Source: Scolanthus callimorphus
Lineage: Eukaryota > Cnidaria > Anthozoa > Actiniaria > Edwardsiidae
Direction: 5' to 3'
NCBI GenBank assembly: GCA_033964015.1
Contig: CM066919.1
Location: 5,298,101-5,362,100 of the forward strand
Length of the DNA: 64,000 nucleotides
The translations under genes were made by a program, and so were the position numbers. Below, piece by piece: positions 37,201 to 43,819 of the stretch (the first letter of the stretch is position 1; each line of letters begins with the position of its first letter). Below the pieces are notes generated by a model. The model did not search any database. It worked only from the letters and a program-made list of their open reading frames with translations, and was not told the DNA's origin.

Positions 37201-40200
37201 AAGTTCTAAACCTCATTTGAATAACAAAGCATTCAAAATGGCTGCTATTGAGCTAAACAATAGTTCACTCTAAAACCTCTCTAGCTTTCGCGACGAAAGA
37301 ATTCTAGCGTGCCTCCATATCTACGATTTAAAAATACACTGAAAACTATCACCTGGCAAAAAATTGGGGCTTTAGCCTAAAATGCGCAATTTCCTCGAAA
37401 ATGTGCTCTATTCCGCCGGACTAGTTCAGGGTTCGTGCAGGTCCTTGAAAAAGTACTTGAAATAGAAATGCGATTTCAGTGGTACTTGAAAGCCCTTAAA
37501 AACGGAGGAAAATCCCTGAAAATCCCCCAATACGAATTGAAGACAACAATCAAGATTATAGAACGAGAGGTGGACGACTTAGTTGCCAAAATCGATCAAG
37601 GAAGACTGAAACGTTGAAACTGTATGGCCTTTATTCTGTCGTTATTTATACGTGTTTTCCGAAGTTTTTTACATTTTGAATAATAAAGTCTGTGTCATGT
37701 ACTGTATAAAAACCCTGCACGAACCCCGTCTTTGCGCAAATGCTGGTGTTACATTGGGCTGTTCCAAAAAAAAAAATTGTACCCCCCCCCCCCCCCCACG
37801 AATGAATACAGGTATTCATTTGCAACTGTGGAATTTCCACAGGCCCACAAGAGAATGAGGAATTTCCACAGGGGTTACTTCAAATTTCCACAGGGTTATA
37901 CAGAAGTCTGGAGTTTCCACTGGGGTAGAGCTTTTTTTCTGAAAATTTGGAGTTCCTCGATAGAGGGGGGGTACAAATTTTTTATGGAACAGCCCATTAA
38001 TGGCATGCAGCACATTCCATCTCCATCGTGTCCATCCACGGCTTTAACTCTCCCATTTTTCCTTGAGTGTTTAGTAATCACGTGCACACTGTCAAAGTGT
38101 CAAGTGGTTGTGATTGGCTGACGAAGAAGCCTTCCAGCAGCAACTTGTATTTTCTCTCTTCGTGATTGGCTGTGTTTTTGGTTTCACTGCAGTCATCTGA
38201 AATTCGCTCTGTTAGGCCTAGGGGCATACGTCAAATTCAAGTCGCTTCGATTACATTATTTTCAAAAGTTACCGACTCATTACACTTTCAAACAACAAAT
38301 TATCTATTTTAAAGGCCCTTTTCTTTTGTTTTCAAATTGATCCATTGTTTTTCGGTTGTTCTGATTGGCTAATAGATCGCGAAGGCTCTCTGTTGATGAT
38401 GGACTTTTAAATGTATTCGACACGACTTTAATTCGACGTTTATCCTCTGAACTCTCACATGGAACTTTCTGCTGACTACAGGTGACTGAAAATTTACTGT
38501 CCAAGTCGTATGGGATGCTCAAGGCTTGCACGGTACGTAATTAGCATTTGTCGGTATCATTATAGTGTGTTGTAGCCTCAGAAGATAAATATTCGGGCAG
38601 CCTACAATCAGCGACATAAATGCTTGATAAAATGCTTTCAAAATCAGTTTTCTATACTTAAGACCCAATATTCTAAAATAAATCTAAGTAATCCCCCCTC
38701 CCCCTATTCAATGTTGATCCCCAAGGTTTCTAGCGTCGGTAAACAACATTGAAATGAGGGGCTGGGGTTTTAGGAGTGACAGAGGCGAAATTTAAACTGG
38801 TTGATACAAGACTTTGCGATTCTAACAGAAAAGCGGGTACGTGCGTAATTTTTATCAACAATTTTGTCGCTGATTGTAGTCACCGGCGTATTGGGCGGGC
38901 TCCCTGTGGTGGGTAAGAAATCGTCACAGGAGACGCTCGACCCAACCCTCGCGCTTCCTCACGGTTCACCTCCGAGCACAGGAAGCCCGCCAAAAAACGC
39001 CGCCAGTGACTAGCTGGTATTCGGGGTACTATCGACATCTTCAAGTGTTTAAAGCTTTGTGCCTTCTTGCATCCCAGGAGTAGACGGAGGAAAAACTCTT
39101 TATTCCACATTCTGCTAACATTACTCGATTTCTCTCATAAAAAAAAAACAGAGTTGTAGAAGGCCAGAACTAGTGCTGGCCAGCGCTGTACGAGTGCAAA
39201 CATTCTTAATGTAAATATAAATTCTGCTATTGTTCCTACAGCCCTTGTCTTCTTACGTTAGTGATAGTGGAGATTCACCTTCTCTGCTTGAACAAGCTCT
39301 CCGGTTCTGCCAGCAAACAGCAAAGCCACAGGTAAACCGCTTGCGGATATTTGAAAGTCCTGGAAAACTCCTGGAAAAAATGTTTGAACTAAAATGTGGT
39401 TGAATCAGTCAGTCTCGTGAATCTGATTTTGGGCTGCAAACTATGACATCCTCCAGACTTGTTATGTTTTTTTTAAACATATAGTGACACAGAGTTTGCG
39501 AGCAACTGAGCTCATCAAGGAGGCTTACTCTGAATAGCAATTACATGAAATAATTTACGGTACGGATACAATACACGAAATAGTTTAGAGAACAGATAAA
39601 GAGACAATTTAACAGAACAGTGGCTTACGTATATATTTAGTTAGAATTATCATCCCTAAAGCGCCTTGTATCTTTGATAAAAGTTTGAACACAAGAAAAT
39701 AACTTTCTATTCATAAACAGAGAAATATCTAAAGAACCAAAAAGAAAAGCAGTTAATTTTTGTGTATCCGGAAATATAAGTGAAGCAGAGGCGAGCAAAT
39801 GTGTTCTTTGGGCAGCAAAAATAGGACAATTGAGAAAAAAGTAAACTGGAGTTTCAGAGAAAAAGCCAGAGCGACATGCTGGAGACGGCTTGCTGCTTGT
39901 TATGTTTTTGGGGGGAGGGGCATTTCTACCCAACAAAAACTCCTGGAAAAATTATTAAAGACTTCCTGGAAAATCCTGGACGTTTGTCAGGCAGAAAGCG
40001 CACGAACCCTGTCGTTTTGTCGAGGTTTCTGGTGATTTTTGAGACAATTTTACGCACAGATCTTGGTAGTGATTCTCATAGGTCTGTGCGTTTTGCCTAC
40101 GTTGCGCTTATCTTTGTAAGGTCAAGATGGCTTTATTTATCAGATGTCTCACTCAAATCGTTTGATTTTGAGTGGGTGTCTGTTAACTCAGGCTATATTT

Positions 40201-41207
40201 CTACTCACTAGGATGTACCGAAAAAATATGCTTTTACTTTTTCTACAGATCTTATCGACGTCTTCATCAGCGCAGAGCACCGCTGAATCATCTGTAGACA
40301 GCCAGGCTGATTTGTCAGGCGAGCAAGATCCTACTCTAGGGAAGCCTATTGACAGCAGGATGGAACCAACTCTTACTCCAAATCAAAGTTCAGTTTCCGT
40401 GAAATTGGATACAGCCTCTGGCTCTTCTATGGAAGTTGAAACACCCAAGACGCCAAGCGTTTCTTTTGAGAGCACGAAAGAGCAAGTATCAGACAAGGAA
40501 GACGCGAATTCTGCAGCGACTGGAGTTCCTATAAGCTCCTCCGCTGATCTCTCTGCCGGGGTCGCCGATATACAGAAGAAAGACAAAAAGGATCCGCCAC
40601 CGGGTAGCGAGATGGCTAAAAGAGTCCCGAATCTGGAGTCCCTCAGCGCTCCACCACGGGCCCATTGCCGATGGAAATAGATCCACCAGTAGCCAAACCA
40701 ACGCAGAGTGAAGAGCAGAAAAATAAAACAAGCGCGACTGAGTGTGACGCTTCTACTTCAGCGGGTATTCCCATAGGTTCCAACTTCGGACCCACTTTGA
40801 ATACTCAGGGAAGCAGAGTGACAACAGTCATTAATGATGATGAGTTGAAATCCTCTCGTGAGATGCAGAAAACGGCTTCGGATGCCATTAGGATGTTTGC
40901 TAACCTGGTACCCAGCTCAGAACGTCTTGAAACGCCAGGACAACATCAACAGAAGGCAAGAGTGTACGCTCAAGTCCCAATTGCAATCTCCTCGACAGCG
41001 CAAGTGAGAGAACGTGCAGCAGAGAAATCAGTTGCCGTTAGTGTCCAACTTCCAACGCAGAAAGGTGGTATTCCAAAATCAGTCGTTGAAACCACAAGCG
41101 TTGCTGTTAATCCCGAACGCTCCCCGAAATCTAACGAAATGATCACGGGTTTGTCTTCGGGAAATGTGCCTGTTCCAAGTGGTGAGGAAAAACATTGTGA
41201 GAAATAA
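5603..41207 (+). CDS. CABIN1: CABIN1, calcineurin-binding protein cabin-1 (36 exons; 5' part outside window)
   Basis: Exons: 5603-5697, 6428-6519, 7194-7264, 10436-10529, 11107-11159, 11469-11555, 11905-11991, 12851-12957, 13804-13882, 14606-14700, 15208-15414, 16130-16226, 17258-17365, 17580-17645, 18777-18809, 21498-21596, 21890-21944, 22389-22476, 23125-23187, 23380-23491, 24204-24256, 24605-24659, 25131-25184, 27027-27227, 28056-28145, 30485-30662, 30855-32472, 32891-33004, 33564-33598, 34696-34824, 35428-35470, 35550-35606, 36410-36493, 38482-38532, 39242-39331, 40249-41207. All junctions are GT-AG and every phase fits, apart from a 1-base loss in each of exons 27 and 36. Diagnostic matches to recalled human CABIN1 are SIPERPAQLLLLQDSL, RSWCCN.DG, ALFQ/DYFKP, YIEGTS, LHHYMLGK.AEK and RFPQHHKS. 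In vertebrates this nuclear TPR-rich scaffold binds calcineurin and MEF2 and belongs to the HIRA/UBN1 histone H3.3 chaperone complex; the same role here is inferred. The first exon starts with an acceptor in phase 0, so the N-terminal half lies upstream of position 1. Confidence 0.93.
5743..5868 (+). repeat. Tandem duplication of about 62 bp
   Basis: Two adjacent copies of tccggacgc..tttttg.ccactgcct.attttttaggtggcac gtgatgcacgctggatg, differing at a few bases, 45 bases after the exon 1 donor. Confidence 0.85.
5934..6150. mobile_element. MITE family M2b, diverged copy
   Basis: Shares ccagagctccccg.ctcgtc at the left and gacgagccgggg at the right, with the internal segment gatttgatacagagccgttg agaaagatctt, with the better copy at about 34030-34243 (in opposite internal orientation). 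Non-coding. Confidence 0.6.
8255..10165 (+). repeat. 24-bp minisatellite, about 80 units, in CABIN1 intron 3
   Basis: Unit cacatgatagttggtggcca aacg, with three common variants at the ggcc/ggtc/ggtg position. The period is a multiple of 3, so several frames stay open on both strands over more than 1 kb (for example MIVGGQTH on plus). These are repeat artefacts, not genes. A shorter block of three units lies at 10296-10370. The seed-like sequence atgatagttg occurs at 7930-8030. Confidence 0.96.
10296..10372 (+). repeat. Detached block of the 24-bp minisatellite
   Basis: Three and a half units (gtggtcaaacgcacatgata) separated from the main array by about 130 bases of unique sequence, ending 63 bases before the exon 4 acceptor at 10435. 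Confidence 0.9.
12960..13190 (+). repeat. 13-bp minisatellite (catgtcacgtcac) directly after the exon 8 donor
   Basis: About 17 units of catgtcacgtcac with variants, starting a few bases after the donor gtaggt at 12958. Open frames over it (HVTSPCHVT-like) are artefacts of the repeat. Confidence 0.92.
13278..13740 (+). repeat. Tandem repeat of about 127 bp, 3.6 copies
   Basis: Units begin ctccctttgttctgactacc aacatggccg and include ggaatgattgcaaaccaaga c. Starts are near 13281, 13409, 13536 and 13663. Units are almost identical, which indicates recent duplication. Located in CABIN1 intron 8. Confidence 0.92.
14714..14889. mobile_element. MITE family M1, copy 2 (complete)
   Basis: Terminal inverted repeats CACAGGGAATTTCTG / CAGAAATTCCCTGTG, 176 bases, flanked by TAC on both sides (a possible 3-bp target duplication). 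It lies 13 bases after the exon 10 donor. Confidence 0.85.
15434..15651. mobile_element. MITE family M2a, copy 1
   Basis: Inverted arms caatctcgtacccagagccc ... gggctctgggtacgagattg with the sub-arm ggccagcggcaagattcagg. A second copy lies at 33799-34023 with the same interior (gtgagcatgcgtggtaggtc). Confidence 0.88.
15725..15995 (-). repeat. Dispersed repeat family R1, copy 1
   Basis: Reverse complement of the copy at about 56310-56545. Shared segments are gagaagcacctttaag, acaatgtgttacttgggagt and ttctttttgccata. Non-coding. Confidence 0.7.
17258..17365 (+). CDS. CABIN1: CABIN1 exon 13, poorly conserved
   Basis: This 108-base exon is predicted only because it is open, has AG and GT at its edges (acceptor ttttaag, donor gtgttt) and keeps phase 0 between exons 12 and 14. 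It would add 36 residues rich in Cys and Lys just before ELVRDLEQCFLCLYG. Human CABIN1 has a variable spacer at this place. If it is not used, exon 12 still joins exon 14 in frame, so it could be an alternative exon or an artefact. Confidence 0.45.
17580..28145 (+). CDS. CABIN1: CABIN1 exons 14-25 (conserved TPR core)
   Basis: Exon landmarks in order: DLEQCFLCLYGHPSKKAK (14), ARGLQEHNSCQ (15), exon 16 (listed separately), VQNLMRRITLVVPQLELE (17), FIEGTSEEIPKLPERL (18), ELFYLLADFYFKNKE (19), YTHDICVQ and SWAAMALARKSRLENKL (20), SEGPIQKHSIAAL (21), CFKRAMETDSTNSSILEE (22), YGSLCYFLHSHASRQLKQ (23), CFTTALGMEDSEAWLHHYM (24) and YLDEDIQTYPRKIPFYSP (25). This is the best conserved stretch in the window and has the look of stacked TPR helices. 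Exons 22 and 23 end on codon boundaries. No frame problem is seen here. Confidence 0.94.
17672..18062. mobile_element. MITE family M3, copy 1
   Basis: Begins ttaaaggacagtgtcac and ends gtggcacagccactttaa. The interior (taggtttgttaaataacctt, tgttatcgagcggatggaat) matches the copy at 28251-28669. In CABIN1 intron 14. Confidence 0.85.
19188..19590 (-). mobile_element. tRNA-derived SINE, copy 1 (minus strand)
   Basis: On the minus strand it starts with a tRNA-like head with A box TAGCGCAGTGGTAGAGCG and B box GGGAGTTCAAACCCC, then a conserved body (GGTGCTGCCTTTGCTC, CTTCGCGTCTTCTCGG) and a tail of ctttactt-like repeats. It interrupts an older repeat: caagtcaactaaag upstream and ccagtcatgctcggttgatt downstream are contiguous in the unfilled copy at 25455-25500. 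A second SINE copy lies at 54317-54684. Confidence 0.85.
20040..20165. repeat. Short palindromic repeat cluster
   Basis: Nested hairpins around attatcggcgaatatagttg / actattcgccgataat and gtcgccgaaggcgact, about 240 bases before the 56-bp array. Confidence 0.6.
20396..21541 (+). repeat. 56-bp tandem array made of a splice acceptor plus the start of CABIN1 exon 16
   Basis: About 20 head-to-tail units of 56 bases. Each unit is 12 bases of intron end (gttgctctgtag) followed by the first 44 bases of exon 16 (atccctctgacgtgggac ... gactattt). Acceptor copies begin at 20422 and recur every 56 bases to 21486, exactly 19 steps; the last is the real acceptor in front of 21498. Units are almost identical: two have gctttgtag, two have gtgctg for gtggtg, and the first has gacatggg. 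The first unit is partial, starting at 20396. Because 56 is not a multiple of 3, any upstream acceptor would read into the next unit and hit TGA after 21 codons. Confidence 0.95.
21498..21596 (+). CDS. CABIN1: CABIN1 exon 16 (real copy at the end of the array)
   Basis: This exon encodes IPLTWDNSAVVFDYFKPREL followed by PTFDSKIHTISAE. It matches the human segment around [23 protein letters not shown]. Phase is 0 on both sides and the donor is gtaagc. Its first 44 bases are identical or nearly identical to the exon-derived part of every upstream repeat unit, so they are the source of the array; only this copy continues into tcaagcctcg and a splice donor. Confidence 0.93.
21990..22350 (+). repeat. 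Penelope-type repeat fragments with hammerhead-like motif
   Basis: Contains gacgtttcgagcgttagccc ttcgtcgg at 22228-22255 (reverse complement CGAAGGGCTAACGCTCGAAACGTC) and duplicated segments gcaacaaat and cgttttaccacc. Degenerate relative of the motif at 23560. In CABIN1 intron 17. Confidence 0.5.
23515..23736. mobile_element. Foldback element with two hammerhead-like motifs
   Basis: Arms tacaaataaagatt ... gctatttccgacgtttcgag and the reverse complement ctcgaaacgtcggaaatagc ... aatctttatttgta enclose about 75 bases. On the minus strand 23560-23589 reads CTGATGA, a 5-bp stem GAGGC/GCCTC closed by AGTA, GAAAC and GTC. The plus-strand mate at 23666-23689 has lost half of the stem. In CABIN1 intron 20. 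Confidence 0.75.
24530..24562. repeat. Perfect 14-bp hairpin in CABIN1 intron 21
   Basis: tagttagtagaggg, a short loop, then ccctctactaacta, about 40 bases before the exon 22 acceptor. Possibly a MITE relic. Confidence 0.65.
25982..26555. mobile_element. Tc1/mariner-type MITE (TA target duplication)
   Basis: Starts CAGTCGAAGCTCTC and ends GAGAGCTTCGACTG, flanked by TA on both sides. The interior holds at least six copies, in both orientations, of gctctcgtaagcgacc. No transposase. Located in CABIN1 intron 23. Confidence 0.85.
26600..27010 (+). repeat. Duplicated non-coding segment (about 146-bp spacing)
   Basis: The block gagatttcaaacatgttcga aactctttgc..cttgatgcga tttgaagaaaa occurs at 26751 and 26898. 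ORFs across it on both strands show no recognisable protein. It abuts the exon 24 acceptor at 27026. Confidence 0.7.
28251..28669. mobile_element. MITE family M3, copy 2 (good ends)
   Basis: Terminal inverted repeats TTAAAGGGGCACTGTCACC / GGTGACAGTGCCCCTTTAA, 419 bases, in CABIN1 intron 25. Same interior as 17672-18062. Confidence 0.9.
29757..29893. mobile_element. Small MITE with inverted ends
   Basis: cctttgtcacacggcaacca ..tggatttt at the left and aaaatccaagatggctgccg tgtgacaaagg at the right, about 130 bases. In CABIN1 intron 25, 125 bases before the 82-bp array. Confidence 0.8.
30018..30507 (+). repeat. 82-bp tandem array carrying the CABIN1 exon 26 splice acceptor
   Basis: Six units of 82 bases start near 30018. 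Each contains about 57 bases of intron end (gattattttgttttgatg ... cttgtcag) plus the first 23 bases of exon 26 (gtgtactaccgtatccatgt gtc). The exon-like starts fall at 30075, 30157, 30239, 30321, 30403 and 30485, exactly 82 apart; only the last continues as the real exon. A decoy acceptor would encode VYYRIHVSR and then stop. The final intron copy is the most diverged (ttagtgttttgtagg), as expected for the oldest copy. Confidence 0.94.
30485..30662 (+). CDS. CABIN1: CABIN1 exon 26
   Basis: Encodes VYYRIHVSILKLVL, then LVPTLLIEYLQRAANGPFYQ and a short polar tail. It matches human YFRLHASILKLLGK and VNFMKEAAEGPFARG. Length is 178 bases (59 codons plus 1), donor gtaggt. The first 23 bases are repeated upstream in the 82-bp array. 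It is followed after a 192-base intron by the very long exon 27. Confidence 0.95.
30855..32472 (+). CDS. CABIN1: CABIN1 exon 27, long disordered exon with TITEPTPA repeats and a 1-base frameshift
   Basis: Acceptor ctcgacag, donor gtaatg. From about 30940 to 31550 the exon is some 25 copies of a 24-base unit that encodes TITEPTPA with variants. The rest is acidic, Lys/Glu-rich and probably disordered, ending in the conserved CLRAIEHCLRRFPQHHKS segment (human CIASFRLCLSRFPQHYKS). The exon needs 2 incoming bases and ends in phase 0, so its length should be 3n+2; it is 1,618, one base short. The break is at 31506-31508, where ccaaccc stands in place of the usual ccaacccc. Upstream is open in frame 2 and downstream in frame 1. 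As written, translation would stop at 31591. Confidence 0.9.
30940..31550 (+). repeat. 24-bp coding minisatellite (TITEPTPA units)
   Basis: Consensus accattactgagccaaccc followed by cagc. Upstream units are diverged; units from about 31360 to 31500 are nearly identical (accatcactgaaccaacccc agct), which points to recent slippage or unequal exchange at the 3' side. The encoded Thr/Pro-rich repeat resembles low-complexity linkers and has no counterpart in the human CABIN1 sequence I recall. Confidence 0.93.
32891..39331 (+). CDS. CABIN1: CABIN1 exons 28-35
   Basis: Landmarks: DLAYSRELLLG and LFNEKSKTNMF (28), WRIPEEDIDR (29), SVDLLLRVLRETKEWDTLLL (30), KFLRDNERHFQARR (31), ALDHAMAIMTERVDKSDIK (32), LVLDAHECWKVGQKNEIF (33), VTENLLSKSYGMLKACT (34) and PSLLEQALRFCQQTAKPQ (35). 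They follow the human order (GIWRIPVDEIDRPGSF, KKYLRDADRQVLAQRAF, LLDAYRVWQQGQKG, LEQAVKFCQVHLG). All phases close. The long disordered stretch that precedes LLDAYRVW in human is absent, so cnidarian exons 32 and 33 join directly. Introns carry nested MITEs and foldback elements. Confidence 0.93.
33735..34525. mobile_element. Composite of three nested MITEs
   Basis: The outer element starts gggcctgttcacatgatgcg agatatctc and ends gatatctcgcctcatgtgaa. Inside are M2a (33799-34023) and M2b (about 34030-34243, arms cccagagctccccggctcgt ctcctcgcggg and reverse complement), lying side by side and sharing the end motif caatctc.tacccagagc. In CABIN1 intron 29. Confidence 0.82.
34930..35230 (+). repeat. 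Dispersed repeat family R2, copy 1
   Basis: Similar, in opposite orientation, to 55445-55680: both have tctcgtatttttt, tctataact, aaaatattt and ttgcaa segments in the same order. The open frame over it is AT-rich and Phe/Leu-rich and is probably non-coding. Confidence 0.55.
36046..36187. mobile_element. MITE family M4, copy 1
   Basis: Ends tttataccacgccacagaaa / tttctgtggtagcgtggtat gaaa. The interior (caggaatggcgttttatatt cggcggtatt) recurs at 41300-41400. Inside a larger repeat-rich stretch at 35650-36320 with the inverted pair agaatatcgtctg / cagacgatattct. CABIN1 intron 32. Confidence 0.75.
36670..37423. mobile_element. Foldback element with GTCCGGCGGA ends and TA duplication
   Basis: Left end TA-GTCCGGCGGA and right end TCCGCCGGAC-TA. 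Arms of about 200 bases match in reverse (tatggaggcacgcta, gcgaaagctag, tagttttcagt). In CABIN1 intron 33. Confidence 0.8.
37428..37726. mobile_element. MITE-like repeat with AGGGTTCGTGCAGG ends
   Basis: Left agggttcgtgcagg, right ccctgcacgaaccc. The interior has repeated cttgaaaaagtacttgaaa. A 60-codon open frame inside is not recognised. Confidence 0.65.
37755..37996. mobile_element. MITE with TGGGCTGTTCC ends and a C tract
   Basis: TGGGCTGTTCC..aaaaattgtacccc at the left; ggggtacaaattttttatgg aacagccca at the right. The interior repeats aatttccacag. In CABIN1 intron 33. Confidence 0.82.
38879..39011. mobile_element. Small MITE, 133 bp
   Basis: gtcaccggcgtattgggcgg gct and agcccgccaaaaaacgccg ccagtgac form inverted ends. 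In CABIN1 intron 34. A related half sits near 18540-18600. Confidence 0.75.
40249..41207 (+). CDS. CABIN1: CABIN1 exon 36, Ser/Thr/Pro-rich C-terminal exon with a 1-base frameshift
   Basis: Acceptor tttctacag, phase 0. Frame 1 is open to TAG at 40677-40679; frame 3 is open from 40620 to TAA at 41205-41207. Both encode the same kind of low-complexity Ser/Glu/Pro-rich sequence, so a single base was probably lost between 40620 and 40679. The exon length of 959 is one short of a multiple of 3, which fits. The vertebrate C-terminal block ending in DDDYMDI is not seen. A possible donor (gtgagg at 41182) could link to a further exon that I did not find before 51360. Confidence 0.75.
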
Positions 41208-41729
41208 CTCTTTGTTTGCATACCAGAGAAGAACGTACATCAGGTCCATGCTTAAAAATCTCATAAGTACCAACTGGCAATATTTCCACACAAAAAAATG
41301 CAGGAATGGCATTGCATATTCGGCGGTATTCCACTAACAACCTTCCCATCATGTACTGCAATTACCTACAACGTTGCCTTTAACTTTCTGTGAGCCTTGT
41401 ATAAAATTGTAAGCCTATTGTGCCAGAAAATACAAGTGACACGTCTGATAGTCTGCAGTATGCCACTGGAACTTATAAAGTGCCCAACTGTAACATTGTT
41501 CCAGCTAATGTGATAGCCCAAGAAGTATTCGTTCACCTTCGTTGTGAAGTTGTCCCAGGAAAGATATTCCAAAAATATGTGTCACACGTTTTTAATATAT
41601 GAGAAAAATGGCGACGAAAATTCCCAGCCCTTTCTGCGGCTGAATATAATTCCACAGTTATTATGCTAACTAATTTGCAAAGGAAGAAAGGCTTAAAATC
41701 GTGGTATAAAATCCTAGTATAAGCATAAG

Positions 41730-42427
41730 TACGGTGGCCCATAACTGTCACAGCAAATACAAATTCACCACAGCAAAAACAAATCACTCACGGCAAATAC
41801 AAATTCACCACAGCAAAAACAAATTCGCCACAGCAAAAACAAGTCCCTCACAGCAAATACAAATTCACCACAGCAAAAACAAAATCGCCACAGCAAAAAC
41901 AAATCACTCACAGCAAATACAAATTCGCCACAGCAAAAACAAATTCACCACAGCAAAAACAAATTTGCCACAGCAAAAACAAATCACTCACAGCAAATAC
42001 AAATTGCACTGCAGTACTTTCTGGTCAGCGGGATTATTTACCACAGGAAGCCCAACAACATTTCTCGATAATGTTTAGAGAGTTGCTTTAGTCTTTACAG
42101 AAGGTGCAGCAGTTACTTTCAACACTAAATATCCAATGAATACTTTTATACTACAATCGTAAAACAAAAAATGCACTATTAAAGATAATGGCACATCTTT
42201 GCTCGTCAGACATGGTCGTGGTGTGGGTAGCCTGTGTTGCAGTCCTTATATACCGTATGAGGAAGTTCCCGCATTGAATTCCTTCCTCATCTTTCCCCAT
42301 CATCGGCTTGAGTTCTTCGTCTTTGATCATGTTTTGCACAAACTGCGCAGCGGAATTCGGGAATGAGGGAAAGTTTTGCCACATGTGTGGACAAGGTGAG
42401 TTTCTAAATAAGACCATTGCGGTTACT
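41730..42427 (+). repeat. Left long terminal inverted repeat of the IS3EU-like element
   Basis: Reverse complement of 49367-50061 with few differences. The outer 280 bases are a minisatellite of about 20-base units (cacagcaaaaacaaattcac and variants); the inner part is unique sequence (ctttccccatcatcggcttg agttcttcg). Confidence 0.9.
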
Positions 42428-43819
42428 AGACTTTTATTATTGATTGTGTTGGCATTTGCCGATGCTGTTTCATAATACATGTCTCTTCACGCCATCGCGA
42501 TGCGAGATCGTTGCGAAAATATCAAGCAAATCGAGAAGATTTTAATCGTTTACCCGCAAAAGGTTGACGCTATAGCGACTGTGAAGTTGAGCAGTTATAT
42601 ATTTCTTCATTCTATGCCTGTAAAAATCTGTGCATCGATGCGTATTAAAAAGCCTGTCGTCAATTTCTTGGCTTTCACGTATCACGTGACCAAACTAAAA
42701 CTCCCTAAATATGTCTTTATTCCATAGATATTGTCATATACTTGTGGTTAAGCGAGTTTCAGGTCAACCAAGTAAATATTTGTGGAGTTCAGGAAAATAC
42801 AATTTTAGTAAGAAATGTATGGGAACTTTGCGATTCGATGCCTTGTTTATTTCTCTGATGACATCTTTGAAAAACATCTAATTCACACACAAATAGTATG
42901 GACTAACAGAAGAAGGTCAATCGCTCTTTGTGACCAAATTTCAGGGAGATGTGTTATTTTCTGAATGAAATATAAGTAACGTAATACGCGTCAAGATTAC
43001 AACAAAATGTATGGAGCCGCCATCTTGGTGCCCCTTTGAGGGACACCAAGATGGCGGCCAAGTCACGAAGTTCCTCAAAAGCGCACAATAATAATAGGAA
43101 TAACATCGAATGACATTTGTAGTTATTCTTAATCATATATTCTCTACTAGTTTTCAAATTAGACCATAACCTCCTGTTCAAATTCCCAATCGACTCTTCG
43201 AAATTCATGACCGGGTGTTGTATGTTATAATGGGTATTTATTTAGAATTATTGGTACGCAAATGAATGAAAGGGTCACAAACCAAGTATTTTGGGGTATC
43301 AGAGAAAGATTGTGGCTTTCACTAATCAATGGTATTTTTTTAGAATTTAGGGGTATGCAAACGAATGAAAGGGTCACAAACCAAGCAAACATAAAACATA
43401 AGCTCTAAAAACAAGCTTGTTTTGAGATGAGAAGTACTTTAGGTATTTTTTAGGGAGTGGAATTTTATTTTTTTTATTTTTAGGGTATTATTTTTGGATG
43501 TCCCAACAAGCACCCCTATCACCCATACTTGGGAGAACCCCCCCCCCCCCCCCCCCCGCTTTTTTTATTCTGCATACTGTATGCTACAATGTCTCTGTGG
43601 AGTTTTGCATGGCTTGCCTGCTCAGCAAAATGGTGCTGAGAAAGAAAAAGAAGCCTGTTCCATGTTTTGTTCATTGCAGACTGTTGAACGGAAGGTAGAT
43701 ATAAAAGCTTACAGCTTGTGGAGCCATGCAATGAAATGAAAGGTTTATAAGAAAGAAATAATGCATTCCTCCCTTACAAAAAGGCTCCATAATACTCCTT
43801 ATTTTATTTTGTTTCCAGA

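Noticed and set aside
41734..42078. 114-codon frame shared exactly with 49713-50057
   Set aside because: Caused by the minisatellite inside the terminal inverted repeats; not a gene.
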